35,660 bases of DNA from Paludibacteraceae bacterium (GTDB lineage: Bacteria; Bacteroidota; Bacteroidia; Bacteroidales; Paludibacteraceae). Below, in pieces: positions 29,306 to 35,660 of the stretch. A program made the translations under genes and the position numbers. The DNA lies in assembly GCA_024405855.1 (NCBI GenBank), contig JAKSNZ010000014.1, positions 1-35,660 on the forward strand. The letters are read 5' to 3'. Position 1 is the stretch's first letter; each line of letters begins with the position of its first letter. The notes under the pieces were generated by a model, which saw only the letters and a program-made list of their open reading frames with translations, had not been told where the DNA came from and did no database searches.

Positions 29306-31318
29306 ATGGCTACTAAAAAAGAAACAACGGAGAAGGCTACCCCTAAGAAGGTTGACGCTCCAAAACAGATGCAGACAGAAAAAATTGATGCAAAGATACC
29401 TGAAGGTCCTCTTGCTGAAAAATGGACAAACTACAAGGCTCATCAAAAACTTGTAAACCCTGCCAACAAACGTAAACTTGACATTATAGTTGTAGGAACA
29501 GGCCTTGCAGGTGCATCTGCAGCCGCATCACTTGCAGAAATGGGATTCAATGTACTTAGTTTCTGTATTCAGGATTCACCTCGTAGAGCACACTCTATTG
29601 CCGCTCAAGGTGGTATCAACGCTGCAAAGAACTATCAGAATGACGGTGACTCTGTTTATCGTTTGTTCTACGATACAATAAAAGGCGGTGACTACCGTGC
29701 CCGTGAAGCCAATGTTTATCGTTTGGCAGAGGTATCAAACAACATTATTGACCAATGCGTTGCACAAGGTGTTCCTTTTGCACGTGAATACGGCGGTCTG
29801 CTTGACAACCGTTCATTCGGCGGTGCTCAGGTATCACGTACATTCTACGCTAAAGGTCAGACAGGTCAGCAACTTCTGCTTGGTGCTTATTCAGCATTGA
29901 GCCGTCAGATAGGTAAAGGCAAGGTTAAAATGTATTCCCGTTATGAGATGCTTGACATTGTAGTAATTGAAGGCAGAGCAAGAGGAATTATTGCACGTAA
30001 CCTTGTTACAGGTAGAATTGAGCGTTTCTTTGCTCACGCAGTTGTAATAGGCACAGGTGGTTACGGCAACACATTCTTCCTATCTACAAACGCTATGGCA
30101 TCTAACGGTTCCGCCGCAATGCAGGCTTATAGAAAGGGTGCATATTTCTCAAACCCTTGCTATGCACAAATTCACCCTACATGTATTCCTGTTCACGGAG
30201 CATTCCAGTCAAAACTGACACTTATGTCAGAATCATTGCGTAATGACGGTAGAATTTGGGTTCCAAAGAAACTTGAAGATGCAAAGGCACTTCAGGCAGG
30301 AAAACTTAAAGGCCGTGACATTCCTGAAGAGGATCGTGACTACTACTTGGAACGCCGCTACCCTGCTTTTGGTAACCTTGTTCCACGTGACGTTGCTTCC
30401 CGTGCCGCTAAAGAGCGCTGCGATGCAGGCTTTGGTGTAAACGCAACAGGTCTTGCAGTATTCCTTGATTTCTCTGACGCCATCAAGCGTCTTGGCAAGG
30501 ATGTTGTAGCACAAAAGTACGGCAACCTGTTCCAAATGTATGAAAAAATAGTTGATGAAAATCCATACGAAGACCCAATGATGATATTCCCTGCCATCCA
30601 CTACACAATGGGCGGTATTTGGGTTGACTATGAACTTATGACATCAGTTAAAGGTTTGTTCTGTATAGGTGAGGCAAACTTCTCTGACCACGGTGCAAAC
30701 CGTCTTGGAGCATCTGCCCTTATGCAAGGTTTGGCTGACGGATACTTTGTTCTTCCTTACACCATTCAAAACTACTTGGCAGACCAAATTACAGTTCCAC
30801 GCATGAGTACTGACCTTCCTGAATTTGAGGAGGCTGAAAAGGGTGTAAAAGATAAGATTGCCAAACTTATGTCAATTCAAGGTAACCGTTCTGTTGACAG
30901 CATTCACCGTGAACTTGGTCTGATTATGTGGGATTTTGTAGGTATGGGCAGAACAAAAGCAGGTCTTGAAACCGCTATCAAGAAAATTGATGAGATAAGA
31001 AAAGAGTTCTGGAGTAATGTATTTATTCCTGGCACAGCCGATGACCTAAATGTAGAACTTGAAAAGGCTCTGCGTCTTGCTGACTTTATTGAAATAGGTC
31101 AGCTTATGGCTCGTGACGCCCTTATGCGTGAAGAGTCTTGCGGAGGTCACTTCCGTGAGGAGTATCAGACACCTGAGGGTGAGGCACTCCGTCAAGATGA
31201 CAAGTTCTCATTTGCATCATGCTGGAAATTTACAGGAGACGGCAAGGAACCTGTAATGCTTAAGGAACCTCTTGATTATGAGTTTACAGAACGTAAGACA
31301 CGTAACTATAAAAACTAA
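29306..31318 (+). CDS. frdA: Fumarate reductase/succinate dehydrogenase flavoprotein subunit
   Basis: A 670 aa catalytic subunit. A Lys/Pro-rich N-terminus (about 50 residues) is followed by the FAD-binding [12 protein letters not shown] (residues 62-73) and [18 protein letters not shown], where His96 is the likely covalent FAD ligand. Further conserved parts are [35 protein letters not shown] and [19 protein letters not shown]. It interconverts fumarate and succinate. Length is that of Bacteroidota B-type FrdA. Codon use looks that of a highly expressed gene. Confidence 0.96.
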   Translation: MATKKETTEKATPKKVDAPKQMQTEKIDAKIPEGPLAEKWTNYKAHQKLVNPANKRKLDIIVVGTGLAGASAAASLAEMGFNVLSFCIQDSPRRAHSIAAQGGINAAKNYQNDGDSVYRLFYDTIKGGDYRAREANVYRLAEVSNNIIDQCVAQGVPFAREYGGLLDNRSFGGAQVSRTFYAKGQTGQQLLLGAYSALSRQIGKGKVKMYSRYEMLDIVVIEGRARGIIARNLVTGRIERFFAHAVVIGTGGYGNTFFLSTNAMASNGSAAMQAYRKGAYFSNPCYAQIHPTCIPVHGAFQSKLTLMSESLRNDGRIWVPKKLEDAKALQAGKLKGRDIPEEDRDYYLERRYPAFGNLVPRDVASRAAKERCDAGFGVNATGLAVFLDFSDAIKRLGKDVVAQKYGNLFQMYEKIVDENPYEDPMMIFPAIHYTMGGIWVDYELMTSVKGLFCIGEANFSDHGANRLGASALMQGLADGYFVLPYTIQNYLADQITVPRMSTDLPEFEEAEKGVKDKIAKLMSIQGNRSVDSIHRELGLIMWDFVGMGRTKAGLETAIKKIDEIRKEFWSNVFIPGTADDLNVELEKALRLADFIEIGQLMARDALMREESCGGHFREEYQTPEGEALRQDDKFSFASCWKFTGDGKEPVMLKEPLDYEFTERKTRNYKN

Positions 31319-31324
31319 AACACT

Positions 31325-32080
31325 ATGGATAAAACTATTAATATAACCCTTAAAGTTTGGCGTCAAGCCGGTCCCAAAGCAAAAGGACACTTTGAGACAT
31401 ACAAACTCAACAACATCTCTACAGACAGTTCATTTCTTGAGATGTTGGATGTTCTGAATGAACAGCTTATTTCTGAGAAGAAAGAGCCTGTAGTATTTGA
31501 CCATGATTGCCGTGAAGGCATCTGCGGCATGTGTTCACTCTACATTAACGGACACCCACACGGACCTGACAGTGCAGTTACAACATGTCAGCTTCACATG
31601 CGCCGTTTCCATGACGGAGAAACCATTACAGTTGAGCCATGGCGTTCTAACGCATTCCCTGTAATCAAGGACTTGATGGTTGACCGCCGTGCATACGATA
31701 AAATTATGCAGGCAGGTGGTTTTGTGTCTGTAAACACAGGTGGTGTTCCTGATGCAAATGCAATTCCTATTTCTAAGAAAAACGCCGATGAGGCAATGGA
31801 TAACGCATCTTGTATTGGGTGCGGTGCTTGTGCCGCCGCTTGCAAGAACGGTTCTGCAATGTTGTTTGTAGCCGCCAAAGTCAGCCAACTTGCACTTCTT
31901 CCTCAAGGAAAGGTTGAGGCTGCAAGCCGTGTTAAGGCTATGCTTGGCAAGATGGATGAACTTGGATTTGGTAACTGCACCAACACAGGTGCTTGTGCCG
32001 CAGAATGTCCTAAGTGCGTTCCTCTAAGTGCTATAGCACGCTTGAACCGTGAGTTCATTTGTGCCAAATTCAAAGACTAA
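31325..32080 (+). CDS. frdB: Fumarate reductase/succinate dehydrogenase iron-sulfur subunit
   Basis: A 251 aa subunit with the Cys pattern for three clusters: [19 protein letters not shown] with a later C for [2Fe-2S] (about residues 59-84), [11 protein letters not shown] for one cluster and [14 protein letters not shown] for the others. It carries electrons between FAD and haem/quinone. It follows frdA after 6 bp and ends convergently with the next gene (4 bp overlap). Confidence 0.95.
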   Translation: MDKTINITLKVWRQAGPKAKGHFETYKLNNISTDSSFLEMLDVLNEQLISEKKEPVVFDHDCREGICGMCSLYINGHPHGPDSAVTTCQLHMRRFHDGETITVEPWRSNAFPVIKDLMVDRRAYDKIMQAGGFVSVNTGGVPDANAIPISKKNADEAMDNASCIGCGACAAACKNGSAMLFVAAKVSQLALLPQGKVEAASRVKAMLGKMDELGFGNCTNTGACAAECPKCVPLSAIARLNREFICAKFKD

Positions 32081-32676
32081 TTTACTTTGGCATAGGATAT
32101 GCCGTCTTTCTTGCCTAAGACAACCCCTTGGTAACTGACGCCGTTCTTAACCAAGTTATCTGCCTGAATTGGCTTACCAATAGTTATGGTGCTGAAACAC
32201 AGTGTGTCAGACACCGCAAGTGTATTGGAGTTATGGATTTCCATAACTTCATACTTGTTTTTACCCTTATACTCAAGAACACATCTACGGTCAGGCAACC
32301 AAGAAAGTTCCACCCTATCTCCTATTGAAAGTTTTGCAGAAACAATGGTGGCTTTTTGGGTGTTGATATAGCTTTGCACACCATCAGTATCGGAGCAGTG
32401 GGCATTAAAATCCTCCCAATCAGCATAGCCAACAAACTGACTCAGCACATCAAGCGTAAATTTACGGACACTCTTATAACCTGATTTAAGCCCCAAAAGA
32501 CGGCGGAGGGTGTCATCGCTGATTTTAGCGTTCAAATACTTATCTTTAAGCGTAAAAATGCCTTCTGTGGTATCCAAAGGCTTTTCATCATCACTTTTGA
32601 TTTCATTGTATTTTGAAGTTACCGCCTTTATCAAAACAGATATTGAAGGAGTTGATGCCGGAATTGAGGTTGCCAT
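32077..32676 (-). CDS. Bacteroidota protein with HTH-like N-terminus and beta-rich C-terminus
   Basis: A 199 aa protein of unknown function; the start at [11 protein letters not shown] is chosen because the consensus promoter lies just upstream, though the frame is open further. The N-terminal half has [40 protein letters not shown], a pattern (T.RR..G......TLD.L..F.GY..W..F) seen in many Bacteroidota proteins and probably helix-turn-helix-like. The C-terminal half ([35 protein letters not shown]) is probably a small beta barrel. It is divergent from the kinase gene and shares its promoter region, so the two may work together. Confidence 0.65.
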   Translation of the reverse strand: MATSIPASTPSISVLIKAVTSKYNEIKSDDEKPLDTTEGIFTLKDKYLNAKISDDTLRRLLGLKSGYKSVRKFTLDVLSQFVGYADWEDFNAHCSDTDGVQSYINTQKATIVSAKLSIGDRVELSWLPDRRCVLEYKGKNKYEVMEIHNSNTLAVSDTLCFSTITIGKPIQADNLVKNGVSYQGVVLGKKDGISYAKVN

Positions 32677-32689
32677 GTTTATAATTTTT

Positions 32690-32721
32690 TTTGCAAAGAT
32701 AGTCAAAAACCACTTACTTTG
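32690..32721. promoter_or_regulatory. Overlapping divergent promoters of the HTH-like gene and the kinase gene
   Basis: Minus strand: TATCTTTG at 32694-32701, exact -7 element, 18 bp before the ATG at 32676. Plus strand: TTTG (32690-32693), 21 bp, TACTTTG (32715-32721, one base short of consensus), only 9 bp before the kinase ATG. The two promoters overlap, so the genes should be mutually affected. The kinase mRNA would have almost no leader. Confidence 0.55.
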
Positions 32722-32730
32722 CAATCTGAA

Positions 32731-34254
32731 ATGACAAAGCCCAGCGAATCTTCTGAAATAATAACATCCGCCACACCTGATATGACGGAAGAGTTGGAAC
32801 TCAATCAACTGACTGAGCTTAAATCGCTGTCTCAAAATCATAAACTTTACAGGCAGACTGTAGGCGGCAAAGTCTACTTCATAAAGGCTATCAACAAGAA
32901 TCAAGGCAATTACGCAAAGGAGAAAGCCTTGTTGGAGAGAGAGCATACCATACTTTCACAGGCAAGCAGCAAACATATTGTCAAATCTTACGGCATATTT
33001 CATAATGACCAACTTGGCTACTACCTGAAACTTGATTACATTGAAGGCTCCTCCCTTGAAAAATTTCTACAGTCTAACCCCGATGTCAATACCCGCACCC
33101 TTATTCTGAATGATATTTTTGAAGCCATAGAGGATTTGCACGCACAAGGCATTGTCCATAATGACATAAAACCGCAGAACTTTATGGTCAGGAAAGAGGG
33201 GAACCGTGCGGTTCTTGTAGATTTTGGCTTGTCTGACTCAGATTCCTATTTAGAAAAGAGCCAAGGCTACACAAGGCAATACGCATCGCCTGAGCAGACA
33301 AGTGGCGGAGAGACACATATACCTACAGACATCTATGCCTTAGGCAATATAATCAGGTTAATATTTCCGCACCGATACGCATTTATTTGCCGCAAGTGCA
33401 GACGTACAACCCCCAAACGCCGATACCGGAACATTTCTGAGATTAAGAGTGCCATTGCCACGGCAGACAGAGCCAGAGCACTGCTGTTTCTGCTTCCGCT
33501 AATGATTATCGCCGCCGCTGCACTTTGGTGGTTCATTCCAAATAACCACCCTGCCGCCACCCCACCTGAAGAGGTAAGTCCCGTAATAGTTACTGACACT
33601 GTTTTTAAGACGGATACCATAACAAATGCCGTCCACAAACAAATAGTTGTAACACAAGACACAGTTGTAAAAACAGATACCATTGTAAAAGTGGTGAAAA
33701 AGAGTGTGCAAGGGAGTACCTCTGAGTATGAGGATGAAGAAAATGAGGAGGAAGAAATGAGTGAGGCAGAAAAATTTGATATATTGGAACGATTTTTTCA
33801 AGGTGAAGGAAAACGTAAACATTCAGACCCCACAAAAGTAAAAAGAGCCAGTTTTAAACAAATTGAAGACATTACATACATATTTGAGGAGAAATACTTT
33901 CCTTATGCCATACGACAATTATGGCCATCGTACAACAACGCACCTGAATTTATGAAAAAGCGTTTACAAGAGACATCGTATGCTATGCGAGACACGCTTT
34001 TAGCGTTAGTCAATGACCCTAAAATAGACGACTGCAAGACCCGTGCGGAATTTGAGAAATATGCAAACTCATACAAAGATATTATTTACAAAATAAATAA
34101 AGAAACCTGTAAATGGTTAACATCCGCAGATAACAAAGAGCAGTATAACAAATGTAATGACTTATGCACCATTACAGACCACATGTATCGTGACTACTGC
34201 GACCTTATAGACCAAGTAAAACGCCAAACATCCAACCCTCCTAAAGGTTGGTAA
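32731..34254 (+). CDS. Membrane-anchored Hanks-type Ser/Thr protein kinase
   Basis: A 507 aa protein; ATG 32731 is preferred over an upstream TTG. The kinase domain (about residues 25-240) has a weak Gly loop, the ATP-binding Lys in GKVYFIKAI, the catalytic loop IVHNDIKPQNFMV (HND in place of HRD), VDFGLSD (DFG) and QYASPEQ as the P+1/APE-like segment. One transmembrane helix follows (ALLFLLPLMIIAAAALWWFIP, about residue 255), then Thr/Val/Asp-rich imperfect repeats (VTDTVFKTDTI, VTQDTVVKTDTIVK), an acidic patch and a helical outer region, an unusual sensor part with no PASTA domains. Ends at a hairpin. Confidence 0.85.
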   Translation: MTKPSESSEIITSATPDMTEELELNQLTELKSLSQNHKLYRQTVGGKVYFIKAINKNQGNYAKEKALLEREHTILSQASSKHIVKSYGIFHNDQLGYYLKLDYIEGSSLEKFLQSNPDVNTRTLILNDIFEAIEDLHAQGIVHNDIKPQNFMVRKEGNRAVLVDFGLSDSDSYLEKSQGYTRQYASPEQTSGGETHIPTDIYALGNIIRLIFPHRYAFICRKCRRTTPKRRYRNISEIKSAIATADRARALLFLLPLMIIAAAALWWFIPNNHPAATPPEEVSPVIVTDTVFKTDTITNAVHKQIVVTQDTVVKTDTIVKVVKKSVQGSTSEYEDEENEEEEMSEAEKFDILERFFQGEGKRKHSDPTKVKRASFKQIEDITYIFEEKYFPYAIRQLWPSYNNAPEFMKKRLQETSYAMRDTLLALVNDPKIDDCKTRAEFEKYANSYKDIIYKINKETCKWLTSADNKEQYNKCNDLCTITDHMYRDYCDLIDQVKRQTSNPPKGW

Positions 34255-34280
34255 ACAAGCCCACAAAAGCCTTTGGTGGG
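34232..34280 (+). terminator. Double hairpin at the end of the kinase gene
   Basis: First stem CCAACC/GGTTGG (34232-34251) lies in the last codons before TAA. The second, CCCACAAA / TTTG-GTGGG (34260-34280), lies in the short gap before the convergent ATPase stop and is part of a 31 bp repeat also found at 35530. No strong T run, so termination strength is uncertain. Confidence 0.45.
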
Positions 34281-34284
34281 GACT
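34254..34284 (+). repeat. 31 bp direct repeat, copy 1
   Basis: From AACAAGCCCACAAAAGCC to GGGGACT, 27/31 identical to 35530-35560. The two copies bracket the ATPase gene at 34284-35399 and its promoter. Confidence 0.75.
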
Positions 34285-35399
34285 TACACAAACTCCCAGA
34301 AGTTGGAAGGTGTTATGGTTTTAAATGTGGAATTTGGGTACGCCGATGCAAAATCCTTTGGCATACTTGAGGTTTTGCCCTCCTTCCACTTGAACTCAAA
34401 TGTATCAAGCATACCGTCTTTCCACTCCACCAAGTCTATCTCCTTCTGTTTCTGTGTACGCCAAAAGAACATTTGTGCATAACTGCCTGTATATTCGTTA
34501 TGTTTCATTCTTTCTGATACCATAAGATTCTCCCACAATGCCCCTATATCGTTGCGTGACTCCAACGGAGCAAAATTTGATATTATTGCATTACGTATCC
34601 CGTTATCGTAGAAATAAACTTTCTTTCCTTTTTTAATCTCATTCCGCAGGTTCCCGCTATATGAGTTTAGCCTGAAAACAACAAAGCACTTCTCTAACAA
34701 ATCTATGTAATTCTCCACTGTCTCCTTATCTACACCAAGCATATTGCTAAGTTCATTATATGAGACCTCGTTGCCTAATTGAAGTGCCAAAGCCACCAAA
34801 AGTTTTCTAAGCAACTCCGGTTTTTTTATACCTTTGTACTCCAATATATCCTTATACAAATAGTTATTGGCTATGGTCAGCAGTAATTGTCTGGCATCTT
34901 TGGGATTTGTAACCACCTCAGGATACAAACCGTATATCATACGAACCTGCAATAGCCTTTGTTCTCCTTTTTTAGATGTATGCTGTGCCATCTCTGTTAA
35001 TGACATCGGGTACATTTTATACTCAAGCAAACGTCCTGTAGCCGGCTCACTTATCTCATCGGTAAGTTGCAACGATGAAGAACCTGTAACATATATTCTG
35101 GCACTTGACTTCAAGTCTCCCAGCATTTTTAGTGACAGTCCGATATTAGTAACCTTTTGAGCCTCATCTATCATAACCACATCATAACCGTCTATCATAT
35201 TATTCAGTTCCGTTTTTGTTTTATCCTCTAACAAGAGCCTGTCGTCATAATTATCACAATCCATCATCAGTATGGAATCATTTGGCTGCTTCAATTGCTC
35301 CAGCATAGTGGTTTTGCCTACTTGACGAGGTCCAAGTATAACATATATCTTTTGCAAGGAGGAAGCCTTGAGTACATCTGTCAATAATCTATGTATCAT
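34284..35399 (-). CDS. AAA family ATPase with DUF4143 domain, second copy
   Basis: A 371 aa relative of the ATPase at 134-1306. Walker A LGPRQVGKTTML, Walker B VVMIDEAQ, sensor VTGSSSLQL, a winged-helix region (NEVSYNELSNMLGVDKETVENYIDLLEKCFVVFRLNSYS) and the C-terminal nuclease-like core KEIDLVEWKDGMLDTFEFKW are present. The start is placed at MIHRLLTDVLKAS, as the 17 earlier codons lie in the promoter region. Role unknown. It is bracketed by 31 bp direct repeats, with paired palindromic sites upstream. Confidence 0.85.
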   Translation of the reverse strand: MIHRLLTDVLKASSLQKIYVILGPRQVGKTTMLEQLKQPNDSILMMDCDNYDDRLLLEDKTKTELNNMIDGYDVVMIDEAQKVTNIGLSLKMLGDLKSSARIYVTGSSSLQLTDEISEPATGRLLEYKMYPMSLTEMAQHTSKKGEQRLLQVRMIYGLYPEVVTNPKDARQLLLTIANNYLYKDILEYKGIKKPELLRKLLVALALQLGNEVSYNELSNMLGVDKETVENYIDLLEKCFVVFRLNSYSGNLRNEIKKGKKVYFYDNGIRNAIISNFAPLESRNDIGALWENLMVSERMKHNEYTGSYAQMFFWRTQKQKEIDLVEWKDGMLDTFEFKWKEGKTSSMPKDFASAYPNSTFKTITPSNFWEFV

Positions 35400-35419
35400 A
35401 ATATAATGGTATTTTGTGG

Positions 35420-35451
35420 CAAAATTAGTTACATTGTATGAGAAAAACAAA
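35420..35451 (-). promoter_or_regulatory. Promoter of the second ATPase gene
   Basis: Minus strand: TTTG (35448-35451), 20 bp, TAATTTTG (35420-35427), full consensus, 21 bp before the chosen ATG (35399). Confidence 0.75.
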
Positions 35452-35463
35452 TATTTTGGAAGA

Positions 35464-35518
35464 TTTTTCGGTTATAACCGCTAAATTTACCATTATTTTT
35501 CGGTTACAACCACCAAAT
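35464..35518. repeat. Two 23 bp direct repeats with palindromic core (putative regulator sites)
   Basis: Copies at 35464-35486 and 35496-35518 match at 20 of 23 bases, 32 bp apart (about three helical turns). The first contains the perfect palindrome CGGTTATAACCG (35469-35480), the second CGGTTACAACCA. They lie just upstream of the -33 element of the ATPase promoter and 30-85 bp before the rightward promoter, suited to an activator or repressor dimer. Confidence 0.65.
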
Positions 35519-35529
35519 CCACTAACCAA

Positions 35530-35560
35530 AACAAGCCCATAAAAGCCTTTGGGTGAGACT
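35530..35560 (+). repeat. 31 bp direct repeat, copy 2
   Basis: AACAAGCCCATAAAAGCC to GTGAGACT, partner of 34254-34284 (27/31). Its TTTG is the -33 element of the rightward promoter below. Confidence 0.75.
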
Positions 35561-35579
35561 ACTCTATTTCCTAATTTTG
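35548..35579 (+). promoter_or_regulatory. Rightward promoter at the window edge
   Basis: TTTG (35548-35551), 20 bp, TAATTTTG (35572-35579), full consensus. Transcription would start near 35586 and leave the window. The leader holds a 7 bp hairpin (GCTTGCA / TGCAAGC, 35610-35635). No coding start is recognised before 35660. Confidence 0.65.
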
Positions 35580-35660
35580 CAATACGAAGCTATTAAAGTA
35601 TGGTAAATTGCTTGCAAGGCATTAAAAGTGCAAGCCATAAGATTCATATTCTAACAATAG

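Noticed and set aside
32677..32946. N-terminal extension of the HTH-like protein
   Set aside because: The extension reads through the divergent promoter region and the kinase gene start. The downstream Met fits the consensus promoter.
1..35660. tRNA or rRNA genes
   Set aside because: No cloverleaf-like or rRNA-like sequence was recognised in any intergenic region by eye.

Overview
The window reads as a chromosomal segment of a Bacteroidales bacterium (phylum Bacteroidota). Support comes from many promoters of the Bacteroidota type (TTTG, about 20 bp, TAnnTTTG), an fumarate reductase/succinate dehydrogenase set of the Bacteroides type, a DUF4290-murA operon, a MurA with Asp in place of the catalytic Cys, an OstA-like LptD, and a probable Bacteroidales-type 6S RNA. 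The genus cannot be fixed from the sequence alone.

Left part (1-7000): the 3' end of a zinc-ribbon gene, a stand-alone AAA/DUF4143 ATPase, a DUF975 membrane protein, nadC divergent from rlmH, a secreted FISUMP/DUF1566-like protein, a GNAT acetyltransferase, and the yicC-gmk-nadD operon. nadC and nadD both serve NAD synthesis. nadD has no start codon near its conserved N-terminus.

Accessory island (about 7000-16300): a class-3-like aldehyde dehydrogenase is a pseudogene with an internal deletion. Its last 61 bp are repeated exactly at 9744-9804. The repeats bracket a 1.6 kb segment with a two-gene module (a 96 aa protein and a DUF7689-like, papain-like protein), a 160 bp imperfect palindrome and a small PD-(D/E)XK nuclease ORF. 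Next, on the minus strand, comes a restriction-modification-like locus: a degenerate methyltransferase-like protein, an NPPY adenine methyltransferase, an embedded RelB/PIN toxin-antitoxin pair flanked by 17 bp inverted repeats, and a GIY-YIG/SF2-helicase fusion. Upstream of it lies the probable 6S RNA. A 102 bp promoter-bearing sequence occurs in inverted orientation at 8953-9054 and 15920-16021, each copy driving a different small ORF. This island is the best candidate for an undescribed system.

Core right part (16300-32100): the tsaB-DUF4290-murA-tilS operon (tilS short, converging on an slyD-like gene), lptD-slyD, an amidase with a SPOR-like tail followed by an MCE/MlaD protein, dnaA with a pRiA4b-ORF3-like gene and miaA, and the three-subunit fumarate reductase/succinate dehydrogenase.

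Right end (32100-35660): an uncharacterised Bacteroidota protein divergent from a membrane-anchored Hanks-type kinase, then a second AAA/DUF4143 ATPase bracketed by 31 bp imperfect direct repeats and preceded by two copies of a palindromic site. A promoter at the edge points out of the window.
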